Below are positions 52,719 to 62,089 of a DNA stretch of 64,000 nucleotides, piece after piece (within the stretch, counting starts at the first letter, position 1; the number at the start of each line of letters is the position of its first letter). This DNA comes from Salinicola corii (GTDB taxonomy: Bacteria > Pseudomonadota > Gammaproteobacteria > Pseudomonadales > Halomonadaceae), in the NCBI RefSeq assembly GCF_008298015.1, contig NZ_VTPX01000008.1, forward strand, positions 124,001 to 188,000, in the 5' to 3' direction. The position numbers were made by a program, and so were the translations under genes. The notes beneath the pieces were generated by a model that was not told the origin of the DNA, did no database searches, and worked only from the letters and a program-made list of their open reading frames with translations.

Positions 52719-54083
52719 ATGGGTCACCGTCAGGAAACACCAGCGCTCAAAGACTGGTTCCATCAGCACGGCATCACCGAGGTCGAATGCCTGGTTACCG
52801 ATCTCACCGGCATCCTCAAGGGCAAGATCATGCCCGCCAGCAAGTACCTCGATGGCGGGCTGCCAAGATTGCCGGACTCGATCTTCATCCAGACCGTCAC
52901 CGGCGGTTATCCCGACGACGAGGACATCCGCTTCTGGAATCCCGCCGAGCGGGACATGGAGCTGGTGCCCGACCCCAACGCCGCCTTCCTGGTGCCCTGG
53001 GCCGAAGACCCCACCGCGCAGATCATTCACGACTGCTACTACCTCACCGGCGAGCCGGTCGATCTTTCGCCCCGCCACGTACTCAAGCGCGTTCTGGAAC
53101 TCTACGAACAGCGCGGCTGGCGCCCGGTGGTCGCCCCCGAGGTCGAGTTCTACCTGGTCAAGACCAATACCGACTCCGACTACCCGCTGGAGCCGCCGAT
53201 CGGTCGTACCGGACGCCAGGAGAGCAGCCGTCAGTCGTTCTCCATCGATGCGGTCAACGAGTTCGATCCGCTGTTCGAAGAGATGTACGACTACTGCGAG
53301 GCGATGCATCTCGACCTGGACACGCTGATCCATGAAGAGGGCGCTGGCCAGATGGAGGTCAACTTCCAGCACGGCAATCCGCTGGCGCTGGCCGATCAGG
53401 TGGTCATGTTCAAGCGTGTGCTGCGGGAAACCGCGCTGCGCCACGGCATGTACGCCACGTTCATGGCCAAGCCGATGGCCAACGAGCCGGGCAGCTCGAT
53501 GCACATTCACCAGAGTCTGGTCGACGCCCAGGGCAACAACCTGTTCGCCGGTGAAGAGGGCCACACCAGCACCCTGTTCCACCATTTCATCGGTGGTCTT
53601 CAACGGTACCTGCCCGCAGCGATGCCGCTGCTGGCCCCCAACGTCAACTCCTACCGCCGGCTGATGCGCCACGAGGCGAGCGGTTCCGCGCCGGTCAACG
53701 TCGACTGGGGAATGGACAACCGCACCGTGGGTTTGCGCGTGCCGGTCTCCTCGCCCGCCGCCACCCGGGTCGAGAACCGCCTCGGCGGCGCCGACGCCAA
53801 CCCCTACCTGGTACTGGCGGCCTCGCTGGCCTGCGGCTATCTCGGCATGGTCGGCCAGTTGGAACCGCGCCCGCCGATGGTCGGCTCGGCCTGGTCCAGT
53901 GGCAACAAGCTGCCGGACGACATCAGCCCGGCCCTGGACAGGCTGCGGGAATGTCCCGAACTGGCCGACATCCTCGGGAAACGTTTCACCAACAGCTATC
54001 TCGCGGTCAAACGGGCCGAGCACCGCGCCTACTTCCGCGTGATCAGTTCGTGGGAGCGCGAGCACCTGCTGCTGCGCGTGTGA
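52719..54083 (+). CDS. puuA: Gamma-glutamylputrescine synthetase-like enzyme (copy 1)
   Basis: Encodes 454 residues of the glutamine-synthetase superfamily. The beta-Grasp N-terminus has ECLVTDLTGILKGKIMPASK, the catalytic part PEVEFYLVK and HEEGAGQMEVNFQHG, and the ATP region AKPMANEPGSSMHIHQSL. The family ending NRLGGADANPYLVLAASL follows. It ligates putrescine to glutamate, the first Puu step. It lies between two binding-protein genes. A second, divergent copy is on the other strand at 56733. Confidence 0.88.
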   Translation: MGHRQETPALKDWFHQHGITEVECLVTDLTGILKGKIMPASKYLDGGLPRLPDSIFIQTVTGGYPDDEDIRFWNPAERDMELVPDPNAAFLVPWAEDPTAQIIHDCYYLTGEPVDLSPRHVLKRVLELYEQRGWRPVVAPEVEFYLVKTNTDSDYPLEPPIGRTGRQESSRQSFSIDAVNEFDPLFEEMYDYCEAMHLDLDTLIHEEGAGQMEVNFQHGNPLALADQVVMFKRVLRETALRHGMYATFMAKPMANEPGSSMHIHQSLVDAQGNNLFAGEEGHTSTLFHHFIGGLQRYLPAAMPLLAPNVNSYRRLMRHEASGSAPVNVDWGMDNRTVGLRVPVSSPAATRVENRLGGADANPYLVLAASLACGYLGMVGQLEPRPPMVGSAWSSGNKLPDDISPALDRLRECPELADILGKRFTNSYLAVKRAEHRAYFRVISSWEREHLLLRV

Positions 54084-54144
54084 ACAGCGCCAGGCGAGAA
54101 GTGCGGTGAGGGAACCTAAGTCTTCAGGACATCAGGGGAATATC

Positions 54145-55233
54145 ATGAAATACGCGAGCTGGGTGATCGCGATCGCAGCCGGCATGATGGGCAGCGGCGC
54201 CATGGCTGACGATCAGGAAAAACAGTTGAACCTGTTCAACTGGACCGACTACATGGATCCCGGGATCATCGCCGACTTCGAGGCCGAAACCGGCATCGAC
54301 GTGGTTCAGAACTACTACAATTCCAACGCCGAGATGCTGGCCAAGCTGAACGCCGGCGGCGACGCCCAGTACGATATCGTCATCCCCTCGGACTACTTCG
54401 TGCCGCGTCTCATCGGGGCGAAGCTGATCCAGCCACTCGTCCCGGAAGGTCAATCGCAGCAAGGCCAAGCGCTGCGGGGCATCGACAATATCATGTCGGA
54501 TTTCCGCCACCCGGCCTACGACCCGGAGGACATCTACACCGTGCCGTATCAGTGGGGTGTGACGGGCATCGTCTACAACACCGACACCTTCCCCGACCCG
54601 GAACCTAGCTGGGGACTGCTGTACGATCCCGCCGTCAACGCCGACTACCCCTTTGCGCTGCTCAAGGGCGATGCCCAGTTCACCTTCTCGACCCTCTGCG
54701 CCTATCTCGGCGAAGGGTTCGATTGCGTCGGCCAGGCCCCTTGGGTCGAGGCCGCCAAGCTGGTGGTCGCCACCCGTGAGCGAGACAATTTCGTCGGCTT
54801 CGTCGACGCCACCGCGACCATCGAACAGATCGCCAGCGGCGTGATCCACGCCGGCATTGCCTACAACGGCGACCTGGCCGGCAAGCAGAGCGAAGACCCG
54901 GAGCTCTACGGCAACATCGGCTTTTTCGTGCCCAGGGAAGGCTCGCAGCGCTGGGTGGACGTGATGGCCATCCCGGCCCGGGCACCGCATCCGGACAACG
55001 CACGCCGCTTCATCGAATACCTGCTGCGCCCCGACGTCGCCGCCCAGCTTTCCAATTACAACCTGTACACCTCGCCCAACGCCGCGGCACAACCGATGCT
55101 GTCCGCCGAACTTCGCGAGCCACCGGTGATGCCCGATGCCGACACCCGCTCCCGGCTGTCGCTGACGCCCTCCGTCGACGGCGAGCAGTTGCAGCTGCTG
55201 CAGCAGTTATGGTCGGAAGCCCGATCTCGCTGA
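54145..55233 (+). CDS. Polyamine-binding periplasmic protein (PotD/PotF type, copy 2)
   Basis: Encodes 362 residues from an ATG with GGGGAA upstream. A signal peptide (MKYASWVIAIAAGMMGSGAM) is followed by LNLFNWTDYMDPGIIADFE, YDIVIPSDYFVPRLIGAKLI, PYQWGVTGIVYNTDTF and NYNLYTSPNAAAQPML. It has no permease of its own beside it, so it may feed the importer encoded upstream with a different polyamine. Confidence 0.92.
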   Translation: MKYASWVIAIAAGMMGSGAMADDQEKQLNLFNWTDYMDPGIIADFEAETGIDVVQNYYNSNAEMLAKLNAGGDAQYDIVIPSDYFVPRLIGAKLIQPLVPEGQSQQGQALRGIDNIMSDFRHPAYDPEDIYTVPYQWGVTGIVYNTDTFPDPEPSWGLLYDPAVNADYPFALLKGDAQFTFSTLCAYLGEGFDCVGQAPWVEAAKLVVATRERDNFVGFVDATATIEQIASGVIHAGIAYNGDLAGKQSEDPELYGNIGFFVPREGSQRWVDVMAIPARAPHPDNARRFIEYLLRPDVAAQLSNYNLYTSPNAAAQPMLSAELREPPVMPDADTRSRLSLTPSVDGEQLQLLQQLWSEARSR

Positions 55234-55285
55234 TCGGCCTTCATCCTCCCCATCCCAATTCGTCCTTTCATTCATGGAGCTCATG

Positions 55286-56596
55286 ATGTCCGCGCCTTCC
55301 GACGCAAAGCACCCGCCACCCCTCGAGCACGCCGCCTCCTGGTACGCGGCCTCGGCCAACGCCGCGCCGGCGCGCCCGGCGCTGTCGGCCGATGTCAGCT
55401 GCGACGTATGCGTGGTGGGAGCGGGTTTCACCGGCCTGTCATCGGCACTGCATCTGGCCGAAAAAGGGCTCGACGTCGTCGTACTGGAAGCGGCTCGCGT
55501 CGGTTATGGCGCCTCCGGACGCAATGGCGGACAGATCGTCAACAGCTACAGCCGCGACATGGACGTGATCGAGGACAAGTACGGCGCCGAGACGGCTCGC
55601 GCACTGGGCGACATGGCGTTCGAAGGCAACCGCATCATTCGTGAACGCATCGCGAGCTACGACATCGAGTGCGATCTCCGCGAGCGCAACCTCTTCGCCG
55701 CCTGCAACGCCCGACAGCTCCAGGGCCTCAAGGCACACCAGGCGCTATGGCGGCGTTACGGCCACGACCAGCTCGAGCTGCTGGAAGGTAAAGCCTACCG
55801 GCGTGAAATCGGCAGCGACCGCTACACCGGCGCACTGGTCGACCACTCGGGCGGCCACCTCCATCCGCTCAATCTGGTGCTGGGGGAAGCTGCGGCCTTC
55901 GAATCGCTCGGTGGCAAGATTTTCGAACACAGCCCCGTGGTCAGTCTCGTTCATGGCCAGACGGTAACCGTGAAAACGGCGGATGGCCGGGTTCATGCCG
56001 ATCGCGTCGTCATGGCCGGCAATGCCTACATGAGCGGCGTCATGCCGGCACTCGAAGGCAAGTCCATGCCCTGCGGTACCCAGATCATCGCTACCGAACC
56101 CCTCGGGGAAGATCTCGCTCGCACATTGCTGCCCAATGACATCGCCGTCGAGGACTGCAACTATCTGCTCGACTACTATCGCCTGACGCGCGACAACCGG
56201 CTGATCTACGGCGGCGGAGTCAACTACGGCAACGCCGGCCCAGCCAATATCGAAGCGGTCATTCGTCCCAAGATGCTCAAGACATTCCCGCAGCTCAAGG
56301 ACGTCAGGGTCGACTATGCCTGGAGCGGCAACTTCCTGATGACACTGAATCGGCTGCCGCAGTTCGGCGTCATCAACGACAACGTCTATTACGCCCAGGG
56401 CTATTCCGGGCACGGTGTCACCTGCACGCATCTCGCTGGCCGTCTGATCAGCGAGGTGATGACCGGGCGCGACGAGCGGTTCGATGCCTTCGCCGGCTTG
56501 CCCCACCTGCCCTTTCCGGGCGGCAGGCTACTGCGTGTGCCGCTGTCGGCAATGGGCGCCTGGTACTACGAGACTCGCGACAAGCTCGGGATATGA
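55286..56596 (+). CDS. puuB: FAD-dependent oxidoreductase, gamma-glutamylputrescine oxidase (copy 2)
   Basis: Encodes 436 residues from the ATG at 55286, six bases after GGAG; an ATG at 55274 lacks one. It carries VVGAGFTGLSSALHLAEKG, GYGASGRNGGQIVNSYSRDM, GGHLHPLNLVLGEAAAFES and YAQGYSGHGVTCTHLAGRL. It follows the expected PuuB pattern more closely than copy 1. It ends convergently with the second puuA-type gene. Confidence 0.88.
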   Translation: MSAPSDAKHPPPLEHAASWYAASANAAPARPALSADVSCDVCVVGAGFTGLSSALHLAEKGLDVVVLEAARVGYGASGRNGGQIVNSYSRDMDVIEDKYGAETARALGDMAFEGNRIIRERIASYDIECDLRERNLFAACNARQLQGLKAHQALWRRYGHDQLELLEGKAYRREIGSDRYTGALVDHSGGHLHPLNLVLGEAAAFESLGGKIFEHSPVVSLVHGQTVTVKTADGRVHADRVVMAGNAYMSGVMPALEGKSMPCGTQIIATEPLGEDLARTLLPNDIAVEDCNYLLDYYRLTRDNRLIYGGGVNYGNAGPANIEAVIRPKMLKTFPQLKDVRVDYAWSGNFLMTLNRLPQFGVINDNVYYAQGYSGHGVTCTHLAGRLISEVMTGRDERFDAFAGLPHLPFPGGRLLRVPLSAMGAWYYETRDKLGI

Positions 56597-56732
56597 AGGC
56601 AGCGCCAGAGACCACGCGAAGATCGATCTCGAGACGACAACGCCCCCTGCAAGACTCGACGGGAACGGAAACACCCGGGAAAGTCGTGATTATCATCTCG
56701 AGGCCCTGTAGCAGTGAAAAAAGCGGTCGCGA

Positions 56733-58109
56733 TCAGACGTGACGCAGATACCAGTCGTACTCGAGCCGACTGACCGCCTGCATTGCCGCCTCGCGTTCGG
56801 AGCGGCGATTGGCGAGGAACACCTTCAGGAAATCGGCGCCGAGCGCGGCGTTCAGCACGTCCGAGGCTTCGAGCACGTCCAGCGATTGTGACCAGCTGTT
56901 GGTCAATGTCGGCGCGAACTGCTCGTAAGCGTTGCCGGTGACGGCTTCCCCCGGAGAGACCTGCTGGGTGATGCCATGGATCACGGAGGCCAGCAGCGTC
57001 GCGAGCACCAGATAAGGATTGGCATCGGCACCGGCGACCCGGTGCTCGATCCGGCGCGCCGCGTTGTTGCCGGAGGGAATGCGCAGCGCCACCGAACGGT
57101 TGTCGTAACCCCAGGTGGGCGTCATGGGCACGTAAAGGCCCGGCTGAAAGCGCCGGAAAGAGTTGAGATTGGGCGCGAACAGCGCCATCGATGCCGGCAT
57201 CATGGTCATGAGCCCGCCGATCGCATGCCGCAGGGTGTCGGTCCCCAGCGGATTCTCGTCCTCGGCGGCAAAGACGTTTCGGCCCGACTCGTCGAGCAGG
57301 CTCATGTGCACGTGCATGCCGTTGCCGGCCTGACCGCCGTAAGGCTTGGCCATGAACGTGGCCTCGAAGCCGTGTCGGAGCGCCACGCCCTTGATCAGGC
57401 GCTTGAGCAGGACGGCACTGTCGCAGGCATGCAGCACATCATCGGTGTGGATGAGATTGATCTCGAACTGACCCGGTGCGCACTCCTTGAGCGCGGTATC
57501 CAGCGGCAATCGCTGAACTTCCGCCGCCGCCTGAATGTCTTCCAGGAAATCGGCGTACTCGTCGAGCTCGCTGATCGAGTAGAGCTGGCTTTCGGTGGCA
57601 CGTTCACCGGTGGCTGGCGACCGCGGCGGCTGAGCCATGCCAAGGTCATCGCGAGAGCGGTCGATCAGGTAGAATTCGAGCTCGAGAGCCACGACCGCCC
57701 TGCATCCGAGCTCCGCCAGGCGTCGGATCTGACGGGCGAGCACGTTACGCGGATCGGCAAAGAAGGGGCCGCCCTCATCGTCACGCATATCCATCAGCAG
57801 CTGCGCCTGCTTTCCCCCGCGTAGCCAAGGCGTGGGCATGAGGGTGCCGGGAATGGACCGACAGATTTGGTCGCCATCACCGGTCTCGAGGCCGAGCCCG
57901 GTCTCCTCCACCGTGTTTCCGGTGATATCGAGCGCAAAGACCGATCCAGGCAGGCTGACGCCATCCCGATAGACCTTTTCGAGATTGCCGCGGGGTATAC
58001 GCTTACCTCGCATGACCCCGTTGAGATCGCTCAACAGCAAGTCGATGCTGTCTATTTCGGGGTGGAGGGCGAGAAAATCACGCGCCTCGTCGGCGGCAAG
58101 GGTGGACAT
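56733..58109 (-). CDS. puuA: Gamma-glutamylputrescine synthetase-like enzyme (copy 2)
   Basis: Encodes 458 residues, glutamine-synthetase family. It carries SIDLLLSDLNGVMRGKRIPR, LELEFYLIDRSRDD, KECAPGQFEINLIH, AKPYGGQAGNGMHVHMSLLD and HRVAGADANPYLVLATLL. Divergence from the copy at 52719 is large, so substrate preference probably differs; other amines are possible. It is transcribed away from puuD across a 245-base A/T-rich gap. Confidence 0.85.
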   Translation of the reverse strand: MSTLAADEARDFLALHPEIDSIDLLLSDLNGVMRGKRIPRGNLEKVYRDGVSLPGSVFALDITGNTVEETGLGLETGDGDQICRSIPGTLMPTPWLRGGKQAQLLMDMRDDEGGPFFADPRNVLARQIRRLAELGCRAVVALELEFYLIDRSRDDLGMAQPPRSPATGERATESQLYSISELDEYADFLEDIQAAAEVQRLPLDTALKECAPGQFEINLIHTDDVLHACDSAVLLKRLIKGVALRHGFEATFMAKPYGGQAGNGMHVHMSLLDESGRNVFAAEDENPLGTDTLRHAIGGLMTMMPASMALFAPNLNSFRRFQPGLYVPMTPTWGYDNRSVALRIPSGNNAARRIEHRVAGADANPYLVLATLLASVIHGITQQVSPGEAVTGNAYEQFAPTLTNSWSQSLDVLEASDVLNAALGADFLKVFLANRRSEREAAMQAVSRLEYDWYLRHV

Positions 58110-58310
58110 GATGTCACCTGTGAACGTTTGTCTTGATCGTCGATATCTTTTCGTCGAGGCCGATTGTTGTCAAATTATTTACGCCAAATGACTGATGAAA
58201 GAAATGAAAAAGCAGAAAGAAACAACAATAAATCTTTTTATAAACAGATATTTAATCTCGACTTACTGTCATCATGGCCACTTTGGCTTGGCAAGAAATA
58301 TCAACCCCGG

Positions 58311-58328
58311 TATGTTGAGCAAAACATA
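58311..58328. promoter_or_regulatory. TATGTT-N6-AACATA inverted repeat upstream of puuD
   Basis: Perfect 6-bp arms with spacer GAGCAA, 26 bases before the puuD ATG in the divergent puuA/puuD gap. A PuuR operator is the natural guess. Confidence 0.5.
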
Positions 58329-58354
58329 ACACCCGCCATAACACAGGAGGCTAC

Positions 58355-59101
58355 ATGGCCATTCGACCTCTGGTTGGCGTCATTGCCTGCCGCCGCATCG
58401 TGGAGGGCCACCCCGCCCACATGGTCACCGACAAGTACGTGCGTACCCTCCGCGACTATGGGCTGGAGCCGGTCATGCTCCCGGTATGGGAGGACGTGGA
58501 GACGTGTGCCGCCGGGGCGCTGCTGGACCGCCTCGACGGTCTGGTGCTGACGGGGAGCTACACCAACGTCCTACCGGATCGCTACGGTGCCAACCGCATT
58601 GCCGAGAATACGCGAGAAGATCGTGACCGTGATTCGGCGGCAATGACATGGATTCCCCTGGCGCTCGAGCGTTGCCTACCCTTGCTCGGCATCTGTCGTG
58701 GCTTCCAGGAGTTCAACGTCGCGTTCGGCGGGACCCTCTATCAGGCTGTCCAGAAAGTGGAAGGCAAACTCGATCATCGCGAGCCGGAGGGCGACAGGTC
58801 GGAACAGTACTCGCCGACCCACTCGCTCGACATTCGACCCGGCGGTCGGCTGGCAGCGCTCTTCCAGGAACCCCGAGCCAGCGTCAACTCGCTGCATCAA
58901 CAAGGCATCGATCGTCTGGGTGAAGGCCTGCGCGTCGAGGCGGTTGCCCCGGATGGCCTCATCGAGGCGGTGTCGGTGATCGATGCGCCGAACTTCACCC
59001 TGGCGGTGCAATGGCACCCCGAGTGGCAGCCGAGAGAGCATCCTCTCTACGCCGCTATCTTCGAGGGGTTTGCCAGCGCCTGCCGTGGCGATGCCACCTG
59101 A
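58355..59101 (+). CDS. puuD: Gamma-glutamyl-gamma-aminobutyrate hydrolase
   Basis: Encodes 248 residues of the class I glutamine-amidotransferase-like fold. The nucleophile Cys114 lies in LGICRGFQEFNVAFGG, and His221 and Glu223 in VQWHPEWQP complete the triad. It releases GABA from gamma-glutamyl-GABA at the end of the Puu route. AGGAGG precedes the ATG. Confidence 0.94.
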   Translation: MAIRPLVGVIACRRIVEGHPAHMVTDKYVRTLRDYGLEPVMLPVWEDVETCAAGALLDRLDGLVLTGSYTNVLPDRYGANRIAENTREDRDRDSAAMTWIPLALERCLPLLGICRGFQEFNVAFGGTLYQAVQKVEGKLDHREPEGDRSEQYSPTHSLDIRPGGRLAALFQEPRASVNSLHQQGIDRLGEGLRVEAVAPDGLIEAVSVIDAPNFTLAVQWHPEWQPREHPLYAAIFEGFASACRGDAT

Positions 59102-59125
59102 ACGCACGCTAGAGATGCTTTCACG

Positions 59126-59503
59126 ATGAGAACCACGCCAATGACACCGTCAGACGCGGCAAGACTCAAGGCGCTCGACCGCGATCACTACCTGCACCCT
59201 TTCACCGACTTCAAGGCACTGGGTAACGAAGGCAGTCGCCTCATCACCGGTGCCCACGGCGTCTATATCGAGGACGACGAAGGCCGGCAGATCCTGGATG
59301 CGATGGCGGGGCTGTGGTGCGTCAACCTGGGCTACGGCCGCCAGGAGCTGGTCGATGCCGCTACCCGGCAGTTGCAGCAGCTGCCCTACTACAACAGCTT
59401 CTTCAAGACGACGAACCCGCCAGCAGCCGCGCTGGCCGAAACGGCACGCCGGCTGCAGGCCCGAGGGGCCACCATTTCGGCAACGAAGGAGACATTCACA
59501 TGA
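59126..59503 (+). pseudogene. Class III aminotransferase, 5' remnant only
   Basis: Encodes 125 residues matching the N-terminal part of omega-aminotransferases of the SpuC type: DRDHYLHPFTDFKALGNEG, VYIEDDEGRQILDAMAGLWC, VNLGYGRQELV, YYNSFFKTTNPPA. Full-length members have about 455 residues; the PLP-lysine and most of the fold are absent. After ARRLQARG the sequence changes to ATISATKETFT and stops four bases into the puuC start, which suggests one deletion joined the aminotransferase to the leader of puuC. It cannot be catalytic; the product may be unstable. Confidence 0.8.
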
Positions 59504-60999
59504 GCCTGACGCCAACGCTGGCCGACTGGCAGGCCAAAGCCGCCGCCCTTACCGCCAATCTCGAGATACGCGCCTTCATCGACGATGAGTTCGTGGCGGC
59601 CGCAAGCGGCGAGACCTTCGCCACGGTCAATCCCGCAACGGGAGACACCCTGGCCGACGTGGCGAGCTGCGATGCCGCCGACGCCGACAAGGCCGTGACC
59701 GTGGCCCGCGCGGCGTTCGAGCGCGGTGACTGGGCCCGGCTGGCGCCTACCGGGCGCAAGCTCGTCATGCTGCGCCTGGCCACGCTGATGGAGAGCCATC
59801 GCGATACGCTGGCCCTGCTCGACACGCTGGACATGGGCAAGCCGATCAACAGCGCCCAGAGCGATGTCAGCGGCGCCATCGGCTGCATCCGCCACCAGGC
59901 CGAGTCGATCGACAAGCTCTACGGCGAAGTGGCGCCGACCGGTGACGATACCCTTGCGCTGGTGCTGCGCGAACCGCTGGGGATCGTCGCCGCCATCGTG
60001 CCGTGGAATTTTCCGCTGATGATGACGGCCTGGAAGATCGGCCCTGCCCTCGCCGCGGGTAACAGCGTCATTCTCAAGCCCTCCGAGAAGTCACCGCTCT
60101 CCGCTCTGTACCTGGCCTCGCTGGCGCGAGAGGCGGGCCTGCCGAGGGGCGTCTTCCAGGTGCTGCCGGGGTTCGGCCACACCGTCGGCAAGGCCTTGGC
60201 ACTCTCCATGGAGGTCAACTGCCTCGCCTTCACCGGCTCGACCGGCGTCGGCAAGCAGTTGCTGCAGTACGCGGGACAATCCAACCTGAAGCGGGTGTAC
60301 CTCGAGTGCGGCGGCAAGAGCCCGAACATCGTCTTCGCCGACTGCAAGGATCTGGACCGGGTGGCCCGCCATGCCGCCGAGGCGATCTTCTACAACCAGG
60401 GCGAGGTCTGCATCGCCGGGTCACGCCTGCTGGTGGAAAACAGCGTGCGCGATGCCTTCGTCGACAAGCTGCTCGCGGCCGCCGAATCGATGCAGCCGGG
60501 CGATCCGCTGGACCCCAGCAGCTTCATGGGCGCCATCGTCGACCGCACCCAGTACGAGCGGGTGCTGGACTATATCCGCCAGGGCGTGGAAGAAGGGGCG
60601 CGGCTGCGCATGGGAGGCACGTCGCTCGACGGGCCGGGCCTATTCATCGGCCCCACCGTCTTTGACGGTGTCACCGACGACATGGTCATCGGCCGGGAGG
60701 AGATCTTCGGCCCGGTGCTTTCGGTATTCGGCTTCGATACCGAGGAGGAGGCGATCGCGATGGCCAACAACAGTGACTATGGATTGGCGGCCGGCTTCTG
60801 GAGCCAGGACATCGATCGCATCATGCGGGTCACGCGACGCCTTCACTCCGGCCAGGTCTTCGTCAACAACTGGGCCGGCGGCGACCAGACCGTACCCTTC
60901 GGCGGCGTCAAGCAGTCCGGCAACGGGCGCGACAAGTCGCACCACTCGCTGGAGGAGTACTCCGAGCTCAAGAGTGTCTGGATGTCGCTATCGCCGTGA
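59500..60999 (+). CDS. puuC: Gamma-glutamyl-aminobutyraldehyde dehydrogenase
   Basis: Encodes 499 residues. The NAD region is FTGSTGVGK, the general base Glu269 is in LECGGKSPNI, the catalytic Cys304 in NQGEVCIAG, and the C-terminal NWAGGDQTVPFGGVKQSGNG matches PuuC. It oxidises gamma-glutamyl-gamma-aminobutyraldehyde to gamma-glutamyl-GABA. AAGGAGA precedes the ATG at 59500, which overlaps the end of the aminotransferase remnant by four bases. Confidence 0.93.
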   Translation: MSLTPTLADWQAKAAALTANLEIRAFIDDEFVAAASGETFATVNPATGDTLADVASCDAADADKAVTVARAAFERGDWARLAPTGRKLVMLRLATLMESHRDTLALLDTLDMGKPINSAQSDVSGAIGCIRHQAESIDKLYGEVAPTGDDTLALVLREPLGIVAAIVPWNFPLMMTAWKIGPALAAGNSVILKPSEKSPLSALYLASLAREAGLPRGVFQVLPGFGHTVGKALALSMEVNCLAFTGSTGVGKQLLQYAGQSNLKRVYLECGGKSPNIVFADCKDLDRVARHAAEAIFYNQGEVCIAGSRLLVENSVRDAFVDKLLAAAESMQPGDPLDPSSFMGAIVDRTQYERVLDYIRQGVEEGARLRMGGTSLDGPGLFIGPTVFDGVTDDMVIGREEIFGPVLSVFGFDTEEEAIAMANNSDYGLAAGFWSQDIDRIMRVTRRLHSGQVFVNNWAGGDQTVPFGGVKQSGNGRDKSHHSLEEYSELKSVWMSLSP

Positions 61000-61017
61000 A
61001 GCCGTCATGAACCGAGC

Positions 61018-61042
61018 CGCTCGTGGCAGGCTGCCACGAGCG
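61018..61042. terminator. Hairpin terminator between puuC and puuR
   Basis: CGCTCGTGGCA, loop GGC, TGCCACGAGCG: a perfect 11-bp stem between convergent stops. There is no long T-run on either side. Confidence 0.65.
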
Positions 61043-61043
61043 A

Positions 61044-61595
61044 TCAGAACGTCTTGGCGGGAGTGGCGCAGCTGACCAGACGGCAGGCCGACTTGCCGGA
61101 ATTGCGGAAGCGGTGCGGTATGTTGGTATTGAAGTAGTACGCCTCGCCTGCCACCAGCAGCCGTGTCTGGGCACCGATGGTGATCTCGATCTCGCCGTCG
61201 AGAATCACGCCGGCTTCCTCGCCCTGGTGCGCAATCATCTCGCGCCCGGTATCGCTGCCGGCCGGGTAGGTCTCGATCATGAACGACAATGCCCGCGAAT
61301 CGCGGTTGGCGCCCACCAGCTTGTAGATCACGTCACCGCTGCCGACGTCCGTCAGCTCGTCGGCGCCGTAGAAGACCTGGTTGCGGTTCTCCAGGTCCAT
61401 GGTGAAGAAATCCCCCACGCTCATGGGGATGGCATCGAGGATCTTCTTCAGCGAACTGACGGAGGGGCTGACCTTGCCCTGCTCGATCAGCGACAGGCTC
61501 GAATGCGTGACACCGCAGCGCTTGGCCAGCTCCCGCTGGGAAATGCCGCGTAGGGTTCTCAGAGCCCGCAGGCGGGCACCGACATCATCAGACAT
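61044..61595 (-). CDS. puuR: XRE-cupin regulator of putrescine catabolism
   Basis: Encodes 183 residues. The N-terminal HTH_XRE is RALRTLRGISQRELAKRCGV with SSLSLIEQGKVSPSVSSLKK. The C-terminal cupin has QGEEAGVILDGEIEITIG and NTNIPHRFRNSG. This is the PuuR architecture and length, and it sits at the end of the Puu island. It would repress the puu genes and be relieved by putrescine. Confidence 0.9.
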   Translation of the reverse strand: MSDDVGARLRALRTLRGISQRELAKRCGVTHSSLSLIEQGKVSPSVSSLKKILDAIPMSVGDFFTMDLENRNQVFYGADELTDVGSGDVIYKLVGANRDSRALSFMIETYPAGSDTGREMIAHQGEEAGVILDGEIEITIGAQTRLLVAGEAYYFNTNIPHRFRNSGKSACRLVSCATPAKTF

Positions 61596-61618
61596 CCATT
61601 CTCTTCCTCAGGCGATGG

Positions 61619-62089
61619 TCACCGTACGCCGGGGATACCGGACGGGAGCGACTCGCGGTTGAACCAGTTTTCGAGAATCAGCTGGGCGGCGATGCCGTCG
61701 ACGCCACGATCGCGGTAGTTGCCCTTGTGGCCCTGCTCCCTGGCGATCTGCTTGGCGGCGCGGGTGGTACCGCGCTCGTCGAACATCTCCACCGGCTTGC
61801 CGAAGCGGCCGTGGAGCCGATTGCCGAACTTGCGCGCCCGCACGCTCATGTCGGACTCGCTGCCGTCGTCGTGGATCGGCAGCCCCACCACCAGCAGGTC
61901 CGGCTGCCACTCCTTCAGGAGCTTCTCGACGACGACCCAGTCGGGAATGCCGTCGCGGGCGGGCAGCGGCTCCAGGCCACTGGCGGAGCGCAGCATCTCG
62001 TTACCGACCGAGACGCCGATGCGTCGGGTACCGTAGTCGAACGCCATCACCAGACGCTGACCGATCCGGTCGCCGGTTACCGATGCCAT
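61619..62089 (-). CDS. ruvX: Putative pre-16S rRNA nuclease / Holliday junction resolvase-like (YqgF)
   Basis: Encodes 156 residues with the RNase H-like start MAFDYGTRRIGVSVGNE (the first acidic residue is preceded by a short tail), LLVVGLPIHDDGSES, and MFDERGTTRAAKQIA, ending DGIAAQLILENW. It processes the 5' end of 16S rRNA in known cases. Its start overlaps the algH stop by one base, the usual yqgE-yqgF order. Confidence 0.94.
   Translation of the reverse strand: MASVTGDRIGQRLVMAFDYGTRRIGVSVGNEMLRSASGLEPLPARDGIPDWVVVEKLLKEWQPDLLVVGLPIHDDGSESDMSVRARKFGNRLHGRFGKPVEMFDERGTTRAAKQIAREQGHKGNYRDRGVDGIAAQLILENWFNRESLPSGIPGVR

Noticed and set aside
52569-54065. 498-codon open frame on the minus strand
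   Set aside because: Antisense shadow of the puuA-type gene in high-GC DNA.
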